Shown one piece after another: positions 1 to 10,199 of a DNA stretch of 64,000 bases. The translations under genes and the position numbers were made by a program. This DNA is from Anaeramoeba flamelloides. Taxonomy: Eukaryota > Metamonada > Anaeramoebidae. Where the stretch lies: the NCBI GenBank assembly GCA_027625915.1, contig JANTQA010000047.1, positions 6,572,001 to 6,636,000 of the forward strand. The letters run 5' to 3'. Under the pieces are notes generated by a model, which saw nothing but the letters and a program-made list of their open reading frames with translations, was not told the DNA's origin and made no database searches. Within the stretch, counting starts at the first letter, position 1. Every line of letters begins with the position of its first letter.

Positions 1-625
1 CAGAAATATTATTAATCAACCAACATTCCCAAAAACTTATTTATAAAACCGAGTAAAAAATTGATCCAGTAAGAATCACAATATACAAAAAATTTTTTAG
101 GCTTTTATAAATTAATTTATCTTCTTCATTATGATGAATTAATTAATTATCTACCTTTTAGAGAAAAAGAATTTGAAAATATCAACTAAAAAGCCTAAAA
201 TATTTTAAAGAATTAGAAATCAATTGAGAAATTGGGAAGATATCTCAAAATTAGTCAGTTTCTAGATAACTTTGGGTAAAACCATCCTACGTGTACTGAA
301 AATCATCAATGACATTATTAAAAATAAAATCTTTTCCAAATGGTTTGGATAGACATATATACAGATGGGGGGGAGAAGTGATAGATTCCAAAATATACCC
401 ATGCTGTTGCAAAAAAAATTGAAGATATTGATCACTTCCGATGGGTCTGTAAAAAAGATAGGAAAAAAACCAGAAAACAATGGGGGGAAGTAACTCAAGA
501 AAATTAAAGATTTGGATTTTAACATTGCCTCTAAAGAAAATACAGATGAATTGTTGAGGAAAATGAACAGAAAAGAATTTTATCATATCACCATAGAATA
601 TTTCCTGATTTAATAAGCATAACCT
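1..625 (+). pseudogene. Decayed coding relic, LINE-like C-terminal end
   Basis: This region has protein-like stretches on the plus strand but no continuous reading frame. One stretch resembles the cysteine/histidine C-terminal finger common in LINE ORF2 proteins: a cysteine cluster (YPCCCKK) followed by an EDIDHFRWVC segment. An IYTDGG stretch just upstream could be an RNase H-like motif. Composition becomes ordinary AT-rich spacer after about 620. It is broken in several places and looks old. The family assignment is a guess from two short motifs; another retroelement class, or a decayed host gene, is possible. Confidence 0.3.
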
Positions 626-1311
626 AGCGTGTTATAAGGTAAAAAGTCATCTCAAATCTAAATGATCTGGATCGAATAATGGCATAAATTCATCTCAATT
701 CCACAATAATTCTTCATTTTTCTTCTTGTCTATTTTTATTTTTCATTTTTTTTTAATTCAACCTTATTTTTTTTTTAAGCCCCTTTAATTCAGCCTTGTT
801 TTAGAAAATTAATTTAAGTTTAAAATGCTTTTAATTACTGTGATTCTTTAATCTTTGAATTCGAAGCTACGAATTTAGTAACTTCAAAATTCTCTCTTTA
901 ATAGATTAAGTGTTTTCTTTAAACATTTAACCTAAAAAATAAACTCGAAAACTCTAAAAATAGATAGGCCATGTTTTCCCCTGTGTATTGAAAAGATTAA
1001 AAAAGTGATAAAAAAAAAATTTCAGAATATTTAAAACAGTGAGTAACAAGAATTTTAAAGGGTGTAACCCAAACAGTTTTCTTCATCGTTGTATGCAGTT
1101 TATTGAACTTTTCTTTCTCGCTTTTTTATACAGTCATAAATTTAAAAAAAAAAAATGTTTTTCTAAAAATCAGTATCAAATTTCTTTGAAATTGCGAGTT
1201 CTGCTTTAAAGCAAATTTAAATTTGTGATGTTCCGATTTGGTACTGTTATTTTTTTTTGGTTCTTTTGAAATTTATTTTGCTCTTTATTAGGATTTTTGC
1301 TTATTAAAAGC

Positions 1312-1342
<31 letters not shown>

Positions 1343-1499
1343 TCACACATTAGTAAATTGAAAACATTTTCTTAGCCTCTTCTAATTTAGGAATAAATAC
1401 AAGAAAACAAAATAAATACACTTCTTGGTTGAAGTCAAAAAGATTCTTTTTGTTTTCTTTGTCAAAATAATTTAAAAAATTTTCATTGGTAAATTACCA
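626..1499. other. AT-rich spacer, no gene seen
   Basis: Only homopolymer runs and a (TA)n microsatellite at about 1312-1340 are visible. No frame carries a convincing protein. Confidence 0.6.
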
Positions 1500-1912
1500 T
1501 TGAGGAAAAAAGTGAATCCAATTTTTAATTGCCGGCATTAATAGAACCTGAAAATGAAAATTAAAATCAATGAAAAAAAGAAAAAATAAATGATTAAACA
1601 CAAAATGGTGAAATTAAGCACAATAATAGTTTTTTTAATACTATCTTTTGAATAAGGGTTTTTCTTTGGTTTATCTATCAATAAAAATTTGTTAAAAAAC
1701 TTTAACTATTTTTGAGATCTCCAAAACTTATCTCTTACAATTCAAATAAAAAAGTAGATCTAAACTGGTTTTGTTGGTTTTATTCATAATAATATAATGA
1801 ATCATTCTTTGAAATTGATTTGTTTCTTCTTTTAATTAATTTTAGTTTTCAGTTTCGGTTTCTATTAATATTTACAGTTAAAAATCGTATTGAACTTTTT
1901 TTTTTCACACTC
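1500..1912. repeat. Diverged copy of the 59.2-kb terminal-inverted-repeat MITE
   Basis: This region aligns by eye along its length with 59243-59681. Shared landmarks are AATAGTTTNTTNAATACTATCTTTT near 1626, AACTATTTTTGAGATCTCC near 1705 and TTTGTTGGNTT near 1772. The ends correspond to the inverted repeats of the other copy, but only in degraded form. It is non-coding; the short open frame at 1820-2002 is an accident of the repeat. Confidence 0.65.
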
Positions 1913-1944
1913 TCAAGAAATAATTTCTCACTTTTTAATAACTT

Positions 1945-3275
1945 TACTGTTAATAAGCATATATTGATTAATAAGAAATCTTTGATCAAAAATTATTTTT
2001 AAAAAGATATTTTACAATTTAAGTTGAAAAATCCAATTTTTCAGGTTCTATCATGAGTTTTTTCAAATTTGATAGTTAAAAATAAAAAAATTTTTCTTCA
2101 CAGTTTAGATATAATTTTATTCTCTATCAAACGAATTTTAAATTTAATAAATATCTTTCAAATATGTAATTAATTATTTGGATTATTTGAGAATTATTTA
2201 TTGATTGAAATTTGGAATAATATGTTTTTTTAATTCTGGAAAACCGCCGTTAGCTTTTTTTTAATTTGAAAAATAAAAAGAAAATTTTTGAAATTTTCTT
2301 TTAATTTCTTAGATTAAAAAAAAGCTAGGCACTCTACGGACACTTCCATTAGGTTTTTTTTAATTTTTGAAATAATATTATTTTCCAATTGAAAAATGAA
2401 AATTTTTAGTTCAAATTCTCCAAAATATTTTTTTATGAATAATTAGTTGAAAACCCCTAAAATATTTAACTAATCGTTAAGAAATGATATTTTTAGGCAT
2501 TTAATTAAACAACCTTATTGTTCTCTAAGAAAAAATTTTTACTCTTTTAATTTGATTGTAACAGTAATAATTAATATACATTTTGGAAATTGAAATAAAA
2601 ATTTTCATTTATTAATTGGAAAATAACAGTAAACCGAAAATTTCTTAAATTTTCAGTTTATTCCAAAAAGTAAAAAAAAAAACGCCGTTAGCTTTTCCAG
2701 GATTCAAAAGAATAGAGGAAAATCAAAGGTTTTACTCTATTCTTTTATCAGGGAAATCTAGGATTCAAAATATTGATCATCAGTTATTTTATTTCCATAT
2801 TTCAGTTTTCTTAGGCAAACAGAGTGTTTTTAAAGACATTAGTTACTATTTGTGGGAAAAATAAATCGAACAAAATTTTCAGACAGCTTTCCACAAAAAT
2901 TGATTTTAATAGATCAAATTAAAATTTAAACTTTTTAAATTTCGCAAATCAGTTATATTACTGATTTTCCCTTTTAGAATAGGTTAATTTTAATGGTTTG
3001 TTTTATTCCTTTGGTGATGTGTTTTTTTTGGAAAGCTGAATGAAAATTTTGATCTTTTTCTTTTCCAATTAACTGTATTGTCTATTAAAGCAAATCCCCT
3101 AAAGCCGAATTAAACAAAAATTCATTTTTCCAAGGGATTTAAAAATTATTACCTCTCCAAAATACACCAATTTTTCTGGATCATGAGTTTTCAAAATCGT
3201 AGACTCCAATCAACAACAAATGCAATTGCCCCAAGAATAGGACGTTCTGGAATGTTGGTTAGATTGTGAATAAAC
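1945..3275. repeat. Long dispersed repeat, copy 1 (partner at 41.15-42.30 kb)
   Basis: A repeat of about 1.2-1.3 kb shared in the same orientation with 41147-42300. Landmarks in both are AATATCTTTCAAATAT, GTTAGCTTTTCCAG, CACTCTACGGACACTT, ATCATCAGTTATTTT and GTGAATAAACT. It contains internal foldback units in which a CTTTTCCAGNATT segment pairs with a nearby inverted copy across an A/T-rich loop (2690-2765). No reading frame is shared between the copies. The type is unknown; it may be a non-autonomous element or a composite of several. Confidence 0.6.
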
Positions 3276-3488
3276 TTTATTATTTATGCAGAAATGTTAA
3301 TTCAAGTATTTGCTGTATCCAACTTGAAATTTTCAATTTTTATTTTTTTACATACGATCTAATGGCAAAATGAAATTAAAAGCAAAAATTATTTTGAAAG
3401 GAAACCATCGAAAAGTCAAGCCTTTGTATTCAAGCGTGATCTTCAAAAAAGAAAAGAAGAGAAAAAACTGTTGATTGAAAATGCATAC

Positions 3489-3805
3489 CATCCACGTTCA
3501 ATTTTCCAAGAAGGGATCAATATAAACCCAAACAACGGAACCGAAAACAAAACTGTATTAAAGTATGTTAAAAAAAATGGTTTGTTATAGTCTATGTCTG
3601 TGTACAGATAGCTCATCAGCATTGAAGAGGTGACCCAGAAAATTACAACCAATAAAATACAAAAGATCCCCAACATGTAACGTAGTCGTTTTTTGTGCCT
3701 GCTTTGCTGTTGTGTGTTTATTTCGTTCTTTGTTATGGTTTTTAATTCTGTTTCTTTGGAATCATTGTCTTCAGAAGATGTGGATTCCAAATAAAGATTC
3801 TCCAT
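3489..3805 (-). CDS. SLC35F5-like drug/metabolite transporter, first exon only
   Basis: This encodes the N-terminus of a solute carrier family 35 member F5-like protein of the drug/metabolite transporter superfamily. Members are multi-pass membrane proteins; yeast relatives are vacuolar and the substrate is uncertain. From the ATG at 3805, about 40 acidic/polar residues precede the family block: LGIFCILLVVIFWVTSSML, then YNKPFFLTYFNT and a second hydrophobic segment. Human SLC35F5 has LGIVILLLVDVIWVASSEL and YNKPFFSTFAKT in the same order. The proposed donor is GTATGC at 3488, leaving phase 2. No later exon is recognisable between 1 and 3488, which is filled with repeats. Either the rest lies beyond the window across a long intron, or this is an orphaned fragment. 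Its neighbours share no obvious role. Confidence 0.75.
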
Positions 3806-6609
3806 AAAAATACCTTTTCAAGATTAAAAAAAATGATTAAATTTTTGTTTCACTTTTTGATAAAATATTTATAGTCAGGTTTGTGTTGAATTGTTTATTA
3901 TTTTATTTTACCTTTTCTTAAATGTTTGTTGGGTTTTGTAAGTAATCAAAAATGTTATTAAAGAGTCAGACACTTAATTTGAAAAAATTTTTTTACAGAA
4001 TTTTTAAAAAGCATTAACTTGACATTTTTGAGAAAAACAGAAAACTCTTGAAGACGCATAATTCATAAAGTAAACTCTTTTGTTCAATTCTTTTTACATT
4101 CAAACCCAAAAAGTTTGGTATAATTGCATTTTGTTTGTCTTTTTTATTTCATAATAAACATTTTCGAATAATGAATTTTTTGAGACTTTTTTGAGTAATT
4201 TTTACAGTTTTTCTTCTTTTTTCAAATTGAGAAAATTATCAACAGTTTAATATTCGTTGAGAACATCGGTGGTGATTACCAGTTTAATTGACCTTCGTCT
4301 AGTTTACAAATACTAAATGAATTGAAAAGGATCCAAGATTTTTTATTTTTTTCTTTTTTGATAAAACATTGTAAAAGTCGAATGTGCCGATTCAAAAAAT
4401 ATAATTTTTTTGTGAAAGCAGAAAGCAAGATCACAAAGTACCAATTACTTTTATATCTTTTATCAATTAGTTTCTGATTTTTAAATGTTTTTTTTCTCCA
4501 AAATACAAGGAAAATAAATTTTTGGTTCTTTCAAAAAAAAAATTATTGCTTATATGGTAAAAATTATTTTGAACCAAGTTCTCAAGGGGTGATTTCCTTT
4601 TTTAATGAAAACACTTTATTTAAAGACTGAAGAAATTCTCATCTTTTCCTTTTGAAAATAGAATTATTTCTTATCTCGATTGATATTTTCCAGAAGAAAT
4701 GGTAAAAACATTTGAGATAATTTGCTTTTTGATTTTCTTTTATAAAGAGAAAAAGTTTTCAAGAAATAGATTGTAATTACCGGTATTTATTTGTTTGGTT
4801 GATATTTTTTTTAATACTAATAGTGGTCTTTATTATGTGAGCAAAGAATCACTAATAAAAATAATATTTTATAATGAAGAAAAAGATAATCTTCTAAAGT
4901 TTACTCTGCTTTAGATTTTAAAGTCCACTTTTTTCGAATAATAAAAATCATTTAAAATTTTTATTGTTAGGGTTTTATATAATTTTGGGGCATAAAAGTG
5001 TTATCTTTTGGTACTTGTATCAGAGATTAAATTTTCTTCTTTTAGATTTGTTTTTTTCTCTTATGTGTGGCTATAAAATGTTAATACTTTTATTATTTTT
5101 CTGAAATCCACAAAAACAAAAAAAGGAGAAATAATATTTACGAATCTCAATCTAGCCGAACTTAATCCTAAGAATATTTTTTTTTTTTTTTTGAGGGGGT
5201 GGATGGTTAATAATTTTCCATAGAATATGTATAAAAAGTGATGCATTACTATTTCAAGTTTTTTTTTTTACCAAATTTGTCATTTTTCCAAAAACAAAAA
5301 ACTTTTAAAATGTGTCGATAACGGAAGGGGACCCAACGAAACTAGATTTTTTAATCCCAAAAAAAAAAAAAAAAAACCATTTAATAAACGAATAAAACTA
5401 TTTGGGGTTTGTTTTTTTTTTATTTGATTTCGGAAAAATATTTTCTATTTTTGAATTTCTGTTTCAACAACAAATATTTTTATTCTTTTATTAAATTATT
5501 TTTTCTTTGCTATTAGGAGTATCTAATTGTTTAACTTATAACATCTGTCTTGTGGGTGCCTAGAAAATTTGTATTGTTTGTAAAAAACACTTGAAAGAGT
5601 AATACATCACTTTTTGTACCTTTTAGTTAATTTACCTATTGTTCAAAAAAAAAAAAATAATAGTATATGATTGATATCTTGAAAATTATATTTTTTTTTT
5701 TTTTGAAATTATGGCGAAGACTTATGAAATTAATTAGTTTTAATACAATAGATATTGTAAATATGTGGTTTCTTTTTTTTTTCATGCAAAAAATTATTAC
5801 AAGTTTTGTTATAAATCCAAAAAAAAAAAAAAAAAAAAGTCTAGAGTTATTTCTACTTTTAAGTAACAATTTTTTTAATTAAATTAAGTTAAAAAAAATT
5901 CCTATTTCGGGCATATTTTTCTAGAATTTATTTATATAAATTATTTTGCTTGAATTTAAATTTTACCATTATTTTTGGAAATATTTTTACTTCTTAAATT
6001 TTGATGGTAGTTTTTTGCGTAAATGTGGAACGAAACTAGATTTCAATATTCTTGAATCGTTTGATGATCCTAATGGATTTTTTTAGATGTTTTATTCAAG
6101 TATTTTTATCATAAAAGTATTTTTAGATCAGCATAATTTTTAGATCAGCATAATTTTTTCTAATTTTTCAATTTTTTTTTTTTTTAAACTTTTTTTTGCA
6201 AAAGATCGTGTCGAAAACAAAAAGATCTTCTAAAATACAAATAAATATTAATAAAATTGAAAATCTATAATGTCTTTTAAAAGGAATTTAATTATTGTCA
6301 AATAATATTCTTGTTAAACTTTTTTTGGGCTGAAAAGAAATAATACAGAATCCATAATGTTCATTTAAAAAATTATGTTTCATTTTTTTGGATATTTTTG
6401 GTTTTATTTATTTTTTAATTTTTAAAATATCTTTTTATATATATATTTTAGATGATTTAAAAGTGAATTAAAAATCTGATTTAAATATTTGATGATCTTG
6501 AATGCTAAATTATGATTATATTTTTTTTGATTTATTATTTCAGGCGGGTTACAATTTTTGAAATTGTGTTTAGTCGTGTTTTTTTATGAATGATTAAGTT
6601 GGTGTGTTA

Positions 6610-6612
<3 letters not shown>
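3806..6612. other. AT-rich spacer, no gene seen
   Basis: Homopolymer-rich sequence with runs of A and T (around 5170, 5350, 5820). The open frames on both strands are low-complexity K/F/I strings with no motif. A short direct duplication TTTTTAGATCAGCATAATTT lies at 6120-6155. Confidence 0.55.

Positions 6613-6666
<54 letters not shown>
6613..6666. repeat. (TA)n microsatellite
   Basis: About 27 TA units directly abut the left end of the inverted-arm element that starts at 6667. Confidence 0.9.
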
Positions 6667-6669
<3 letters not shown>

Positions 6670-7550
6670 AGGTAGTACGTGTTTTCGTTTGAAAACGGCG
6701 AAAGATTAATAAAATCGCGTTTTTTCGTTTTTTTTTATATATATTTTTCGTTTCATTTTTTGTTTTTTGAAAAAGTCCTCGAATTCTTTTGAAATCATAT
6801 TTTTCGTTTCTGGGATGTGAAAAAACGCAAACGAAAAAACTTAAAAAAAGTGAAAACAAAATAACTATTAAAACACAGAAATGGTATATTTGTCTTTAAA
6901 GTGTTGGAAAAAATGAAATTTGTGATTTCCCATTTAAGTATGAATTTTTGGTTAAAAACATCATGAAAATAGTTTACTTGTATATTTTAAAAAGGGAAAA
7001 ATCTTAAAAAGTATGTTTTCCGTTTAAAATCCTTCAAAATTATAAACACTTTAACACTGGGAAATAGAATTAATTATTTTAAAAAAATACTACTAGATGG
7101 TGAAGAAAAGTGCTCAAAATTTAACTTTTTTAAGATTTCCAAGTAGATCAGATCACCCATTTTTTTGAATTGTAATTACACCCTACTATAATATTTTATT
7201 GTTGATCACATTAAAAACATTAAAAATTATTAACTTAAATTTTTTTTTTCAAAATTATTAATTTGAAAAATGCGATCAGTATTTTTTTTTCATCATATGA
7301 ATACTCTTCAACTTATGAGCAATAAAATTTCATTAATTTTTTTTTTTCGTTAAAAATAAAACCAGTTTTATCCAGTTTTTTTGCATAGTCCATTATCACA
7401 TTTCTTGTTTCTATACAGTTATTTCCTAACTAATCCTTTATGATGTTTTGCTATAATAATAATTTAATTTTTTTATTATTTTTTAACAAAATTTTTTTGT
7501 TACTTTTATGTACAAAATTACTAATTCTACATTGTCAAAAATATTTCTAC
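6667..7550 (+). repeat. Left inverted arm of the 5.9-kb element
   Basis: Reverse-complement homology to 11640-12532 in conserved order: CACAGGTAGTACG tip; AAAATCGCGTTTTTTCG near 6710; TTTTTTGAAAAAGTCC near 6760; GAATTCTTTTGAAATCA near 6780; GATCAGTAATT-like block near 7275; ACAGTTATTTCCT near 7418; AATAATAATTTAATTTT near 7455. Non-coding. Confidence 0.7.
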
Positions 7551-8197
7551 GTTAAATGACGAAAAAAAAATCAAAGAAAGTGTTAACATAAGTAAAAATA
7601 CCTTTCACCTTTTAAATTACCTTTTAGAACTAAATATTATTTCTTTTAAAATTAACAATTTTATAAGTATTTATTTACTTTCACATAACAAGGGGGAATT
7701 GAAGAACCAACAAAGATAAAACTAAAATACTCAGTATAGGTTAAAAGAAGGTAAAAATTCAAGTATCTGGGAAATTTGATTAAAAATCATAGTATTTAAT
7801 TGATTTTTTTATTTGTTGATATTTTTATTTTTTTTTTGTGATCGATCATAAATTTTATTTTTAATAGTAATTTTAACATCTAAATATATTTAATTACTTC
7901 AAAAATTTTTAATAATTACTTTATTGATTACAAGCCACAATATATACCTACAATAAAATATTCTTTTGATTATTTAAATTATTTTTCTCTTTTATTTATT
8001 GATTTTTTTTGGTTTCAATTAAGAAGTATTTTTTTAGATATACTAAAACTAATGAAGATATCTTTGATAAGTACAAATTTTTGAAAAAAGTTCTTTAAAC
8101 TACATGGTCGAAACGAAGAGGATTTCCACTTCTTTTTTTATTTTTTTGGTGAATAAAAATTTCCGATATATATATATATATATCAGAGGAACGAATT
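7551..8197. other. AT-rich spacer inside the element, no gene
   Basis: No open frame with protein character. A second short (TA)n run lies at 8166-8182. Confidence 0.5.
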
Positions 8198-8227
8198 ACA
8201 CGCGTCGCTCACGCGTGCGCAAACGCA
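8198..8227. other. CpG-dense block with ACGCGT palindromes
   Basis: A sharply GC-rich island of about 30 bp in very AT-rich surroundings. It contains ACGCGT twice, once as CACGCGTG, plus GCGC. It sits just right of a (TA)n run and is preceded by CAGAGGAACGAATTACA. It may be the tip of another element or a protein-binding site; no function can be assigned. Confidence 0.5.
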
Positions 8228-9573
8228 TTTAATGATATCAAAAAAATCGTCATACACAAGTATAAATTGAAAAAAATCAAAATTTTAAATATAGGATCTC
8301 TGGACGAATTATTCATTTTTATAACATCCAATTTATCTTAAAAATTGATTTTTCAAGTTTAGAGTGCTTTATCTCCTCTAGTTTAGAAATTATTCCGTAT
8401 TTTCGATTTTTCATCAAAAAAAAATTTTTTTTTTGAAATTTAGAATTTTTACTTTCTAAAAAAGGTCCAATTTTACACAAAAATAAAATTTTTTTAACGT
8501 TTTTAAGAAAATCTTACTAGGGTATTTTTTGATCAAAAATATGATTTTGGTGAAAAAAATTGAAAAAATTAAGGTTTAAAAAAAAAATTTTTTTTGAAAA
8601 TTTTTTTACTACTCTTTTGATTTTCCCATATTTTTTTTTACTCCAATATTATATAAGTAATATATTTGAAAATAAAAAAGTTATAAAATTTTTAAATTTG
8701 AAAAATTTTTTTTTTAGATCAAAAAAAAAATTTTTTTTTATTTTTTTTCGCTTTGATCCAAGTTAAATATAAAAATTCATATGTTTAACTATATATTAGT
8801 TGTAAAAATGCTATATTAAAATATTTTTAATATAGACAAAAAATTTTTTTCAAAAATTTTTTATTTTGATTTTTTTTGTCACGTTTTTAAATTTAAACTT
8901 TATGAGAGTTAGAGGTTTCCAAATTATTTTGTATTTAAAATGGGCGTTTTTGACTTTTTTCAAAATTGAAAATTTTAAAAAATGTATATAAAAAAATTTT
9001 TTTAAATTTTTTTAAAATGTAGTAAAAATAGGTCAATTTTTAAAAAAAAATTATTTTTTTAAACATCTCAAAAAAATGGTTTTTATTTTTATTCTCACTG
9101 AAAAACAACGTTTAAAAAAAAATTTTTTTTTAATATTAAAACTCGAGTAAAATTTCATTTTTTTCTAATTTATCAGAAAAAAATTCACATTACAAATATT
9201 TTGAAAAAAAAAAATTATTAGAACTCAACTTATTTTATCTTAAAAATCATTTTTTCAAATTTTTGATAGAATAATCACTAGAAAAATAAAAAAAAAATGC
9301 TAAAAAATTAAAAACAAATTTTTACTAGTGTTTCCTATTAAAATGAATTTTTTCAAAATAAAAAATTTTTTAGGTTTTTTTCAATTTAATTTTAATTTGT
9401 TAATTTTTTTACAATGAAAAAAAAAATTACAATGAAAAAAAAAATTATTTTTTTTCATCTTGAAAAACTTAGAGTTTTTTTTTTTTCAAAAAAAAATATA
9501 TAATAGAAAATTACTCAATTAAAAATTCAATTCGATTATCTTCAAATTTTGATAATTTTAAAATATCCAATAA
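8228..9573. other. Extremely low-complexity A/T tract, no gene
   Basis: Runs of A and T with diverged internal repeats, for example TTATCTTAAAAATTGATTTTTC near 8335 and its relative near 9231, and a tandem ACAATGAAAAAAAAAATT pair near 9411-9440. Open frames here are K/F/I strings only. Confidence 0.5.
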
Positions 9574-9654
9574 TTACTCATTAGCTCAGCGTTAGAGCAC
9601 CGAGATCTCAAAATTCGAAAAGTGTTTAACCGGGGTTCGATTCCTGATTAGATC
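9574..9654 (+). tRNA. tRNA-like sequence (pseudo-tRNA or SINE head)
   Basis: An A box (TAGCTCAGCGTTAGAGC, with GCTC/GAGC D stem) and a B box (GGGGTTCGATTCC) are correctly ordered and both match tRNA consensus. The anticodon arm can be drawn as CGAGA/ATTCG, but it has a mismatch and no U33 in register. The T stem has two poor pairs, the acceptor arms pair weakly, and about 13 nt separate the anticodon and T arms. This looks like a degraded tRNA or a tRNA-derived SINE promoter rather than a functional tRNA. It lies within the candidate transposon and is followed by an A/T-rich tract with a GATCAATTAAA direct repeat (about 9651 and 9712). Confidence 0.35.
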
Positions 9655-9991
9655 AATTAAATTAATAGTTTTTTTTTTTTATTTTTTTTTTAAAATTTTT
9701 ATATATAATTTGATCAATTAAAGTATATATGTTTGCTACCTGAATTTACCTTTAAAACTTTTCAAATTTTTTTTTTGAAAAATACAAATCCTCTTTAGGT
9801 ACCAAAATTCGGATAAATGCTGGTAAATAAGTAGTTTTTTCCGTGTGTGGAGTAGAAGATTTTAAATTATTTATATATACTAAAACCTACAATTAAAAAA
9901 AAAATTTTTTTTAAAATTCATTTTAACCTTTAGGGAACACTATTTAAAAAATAAAAACAATCTCAATTTTTCATTTTTTGGGGCTCTTGCA

Positions 9992-10079
9992 TTTTTCGAG
10001 TAATTGCCCAAAATAGCTGTGAAAAATTCTATTAAAAAATTTGAATATAAAAATCGATTTTGGGCAATATCTCGAAAAC
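9992..10079. repeat. Short foldback repeat overlapping the transposase 3' end
   Basis: Inverted arms TTTTTCGAGTAATTGCCC (9992) and GGGCAATATCTCGAAAA (10062) enclose about 45 bp. The unrecognisable C-terminal residues of the transposase frame begin around here, suggesting that an insertion replaced the gene's end. Confidence 0.55.
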
Positions 10080-10199
10080 TAGATGCCCTAGAGACTTCTA
10101 AACACCAAAAATCGAAATTTAAGAAAATTTTGAATTTGTTGAGCAATAAAAAAATTTTGATCTCAGTTTTATATTTACTCTTGTGTAGTGAATATTGAA

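Noticed and set aside
5636-5882. Overlapping open frames on both strands rich in Phe/Lys
   Set aside because: Produced by long A and T runs; no motif.
6584-6859. 91-aa minus-strand frame resembling the frame at 12.3 kb
   Set aside because: The resemblance exists because both lie in the inverted arms of a repeat; the frame is interrupted by (TA)n and shows no coding constraint.
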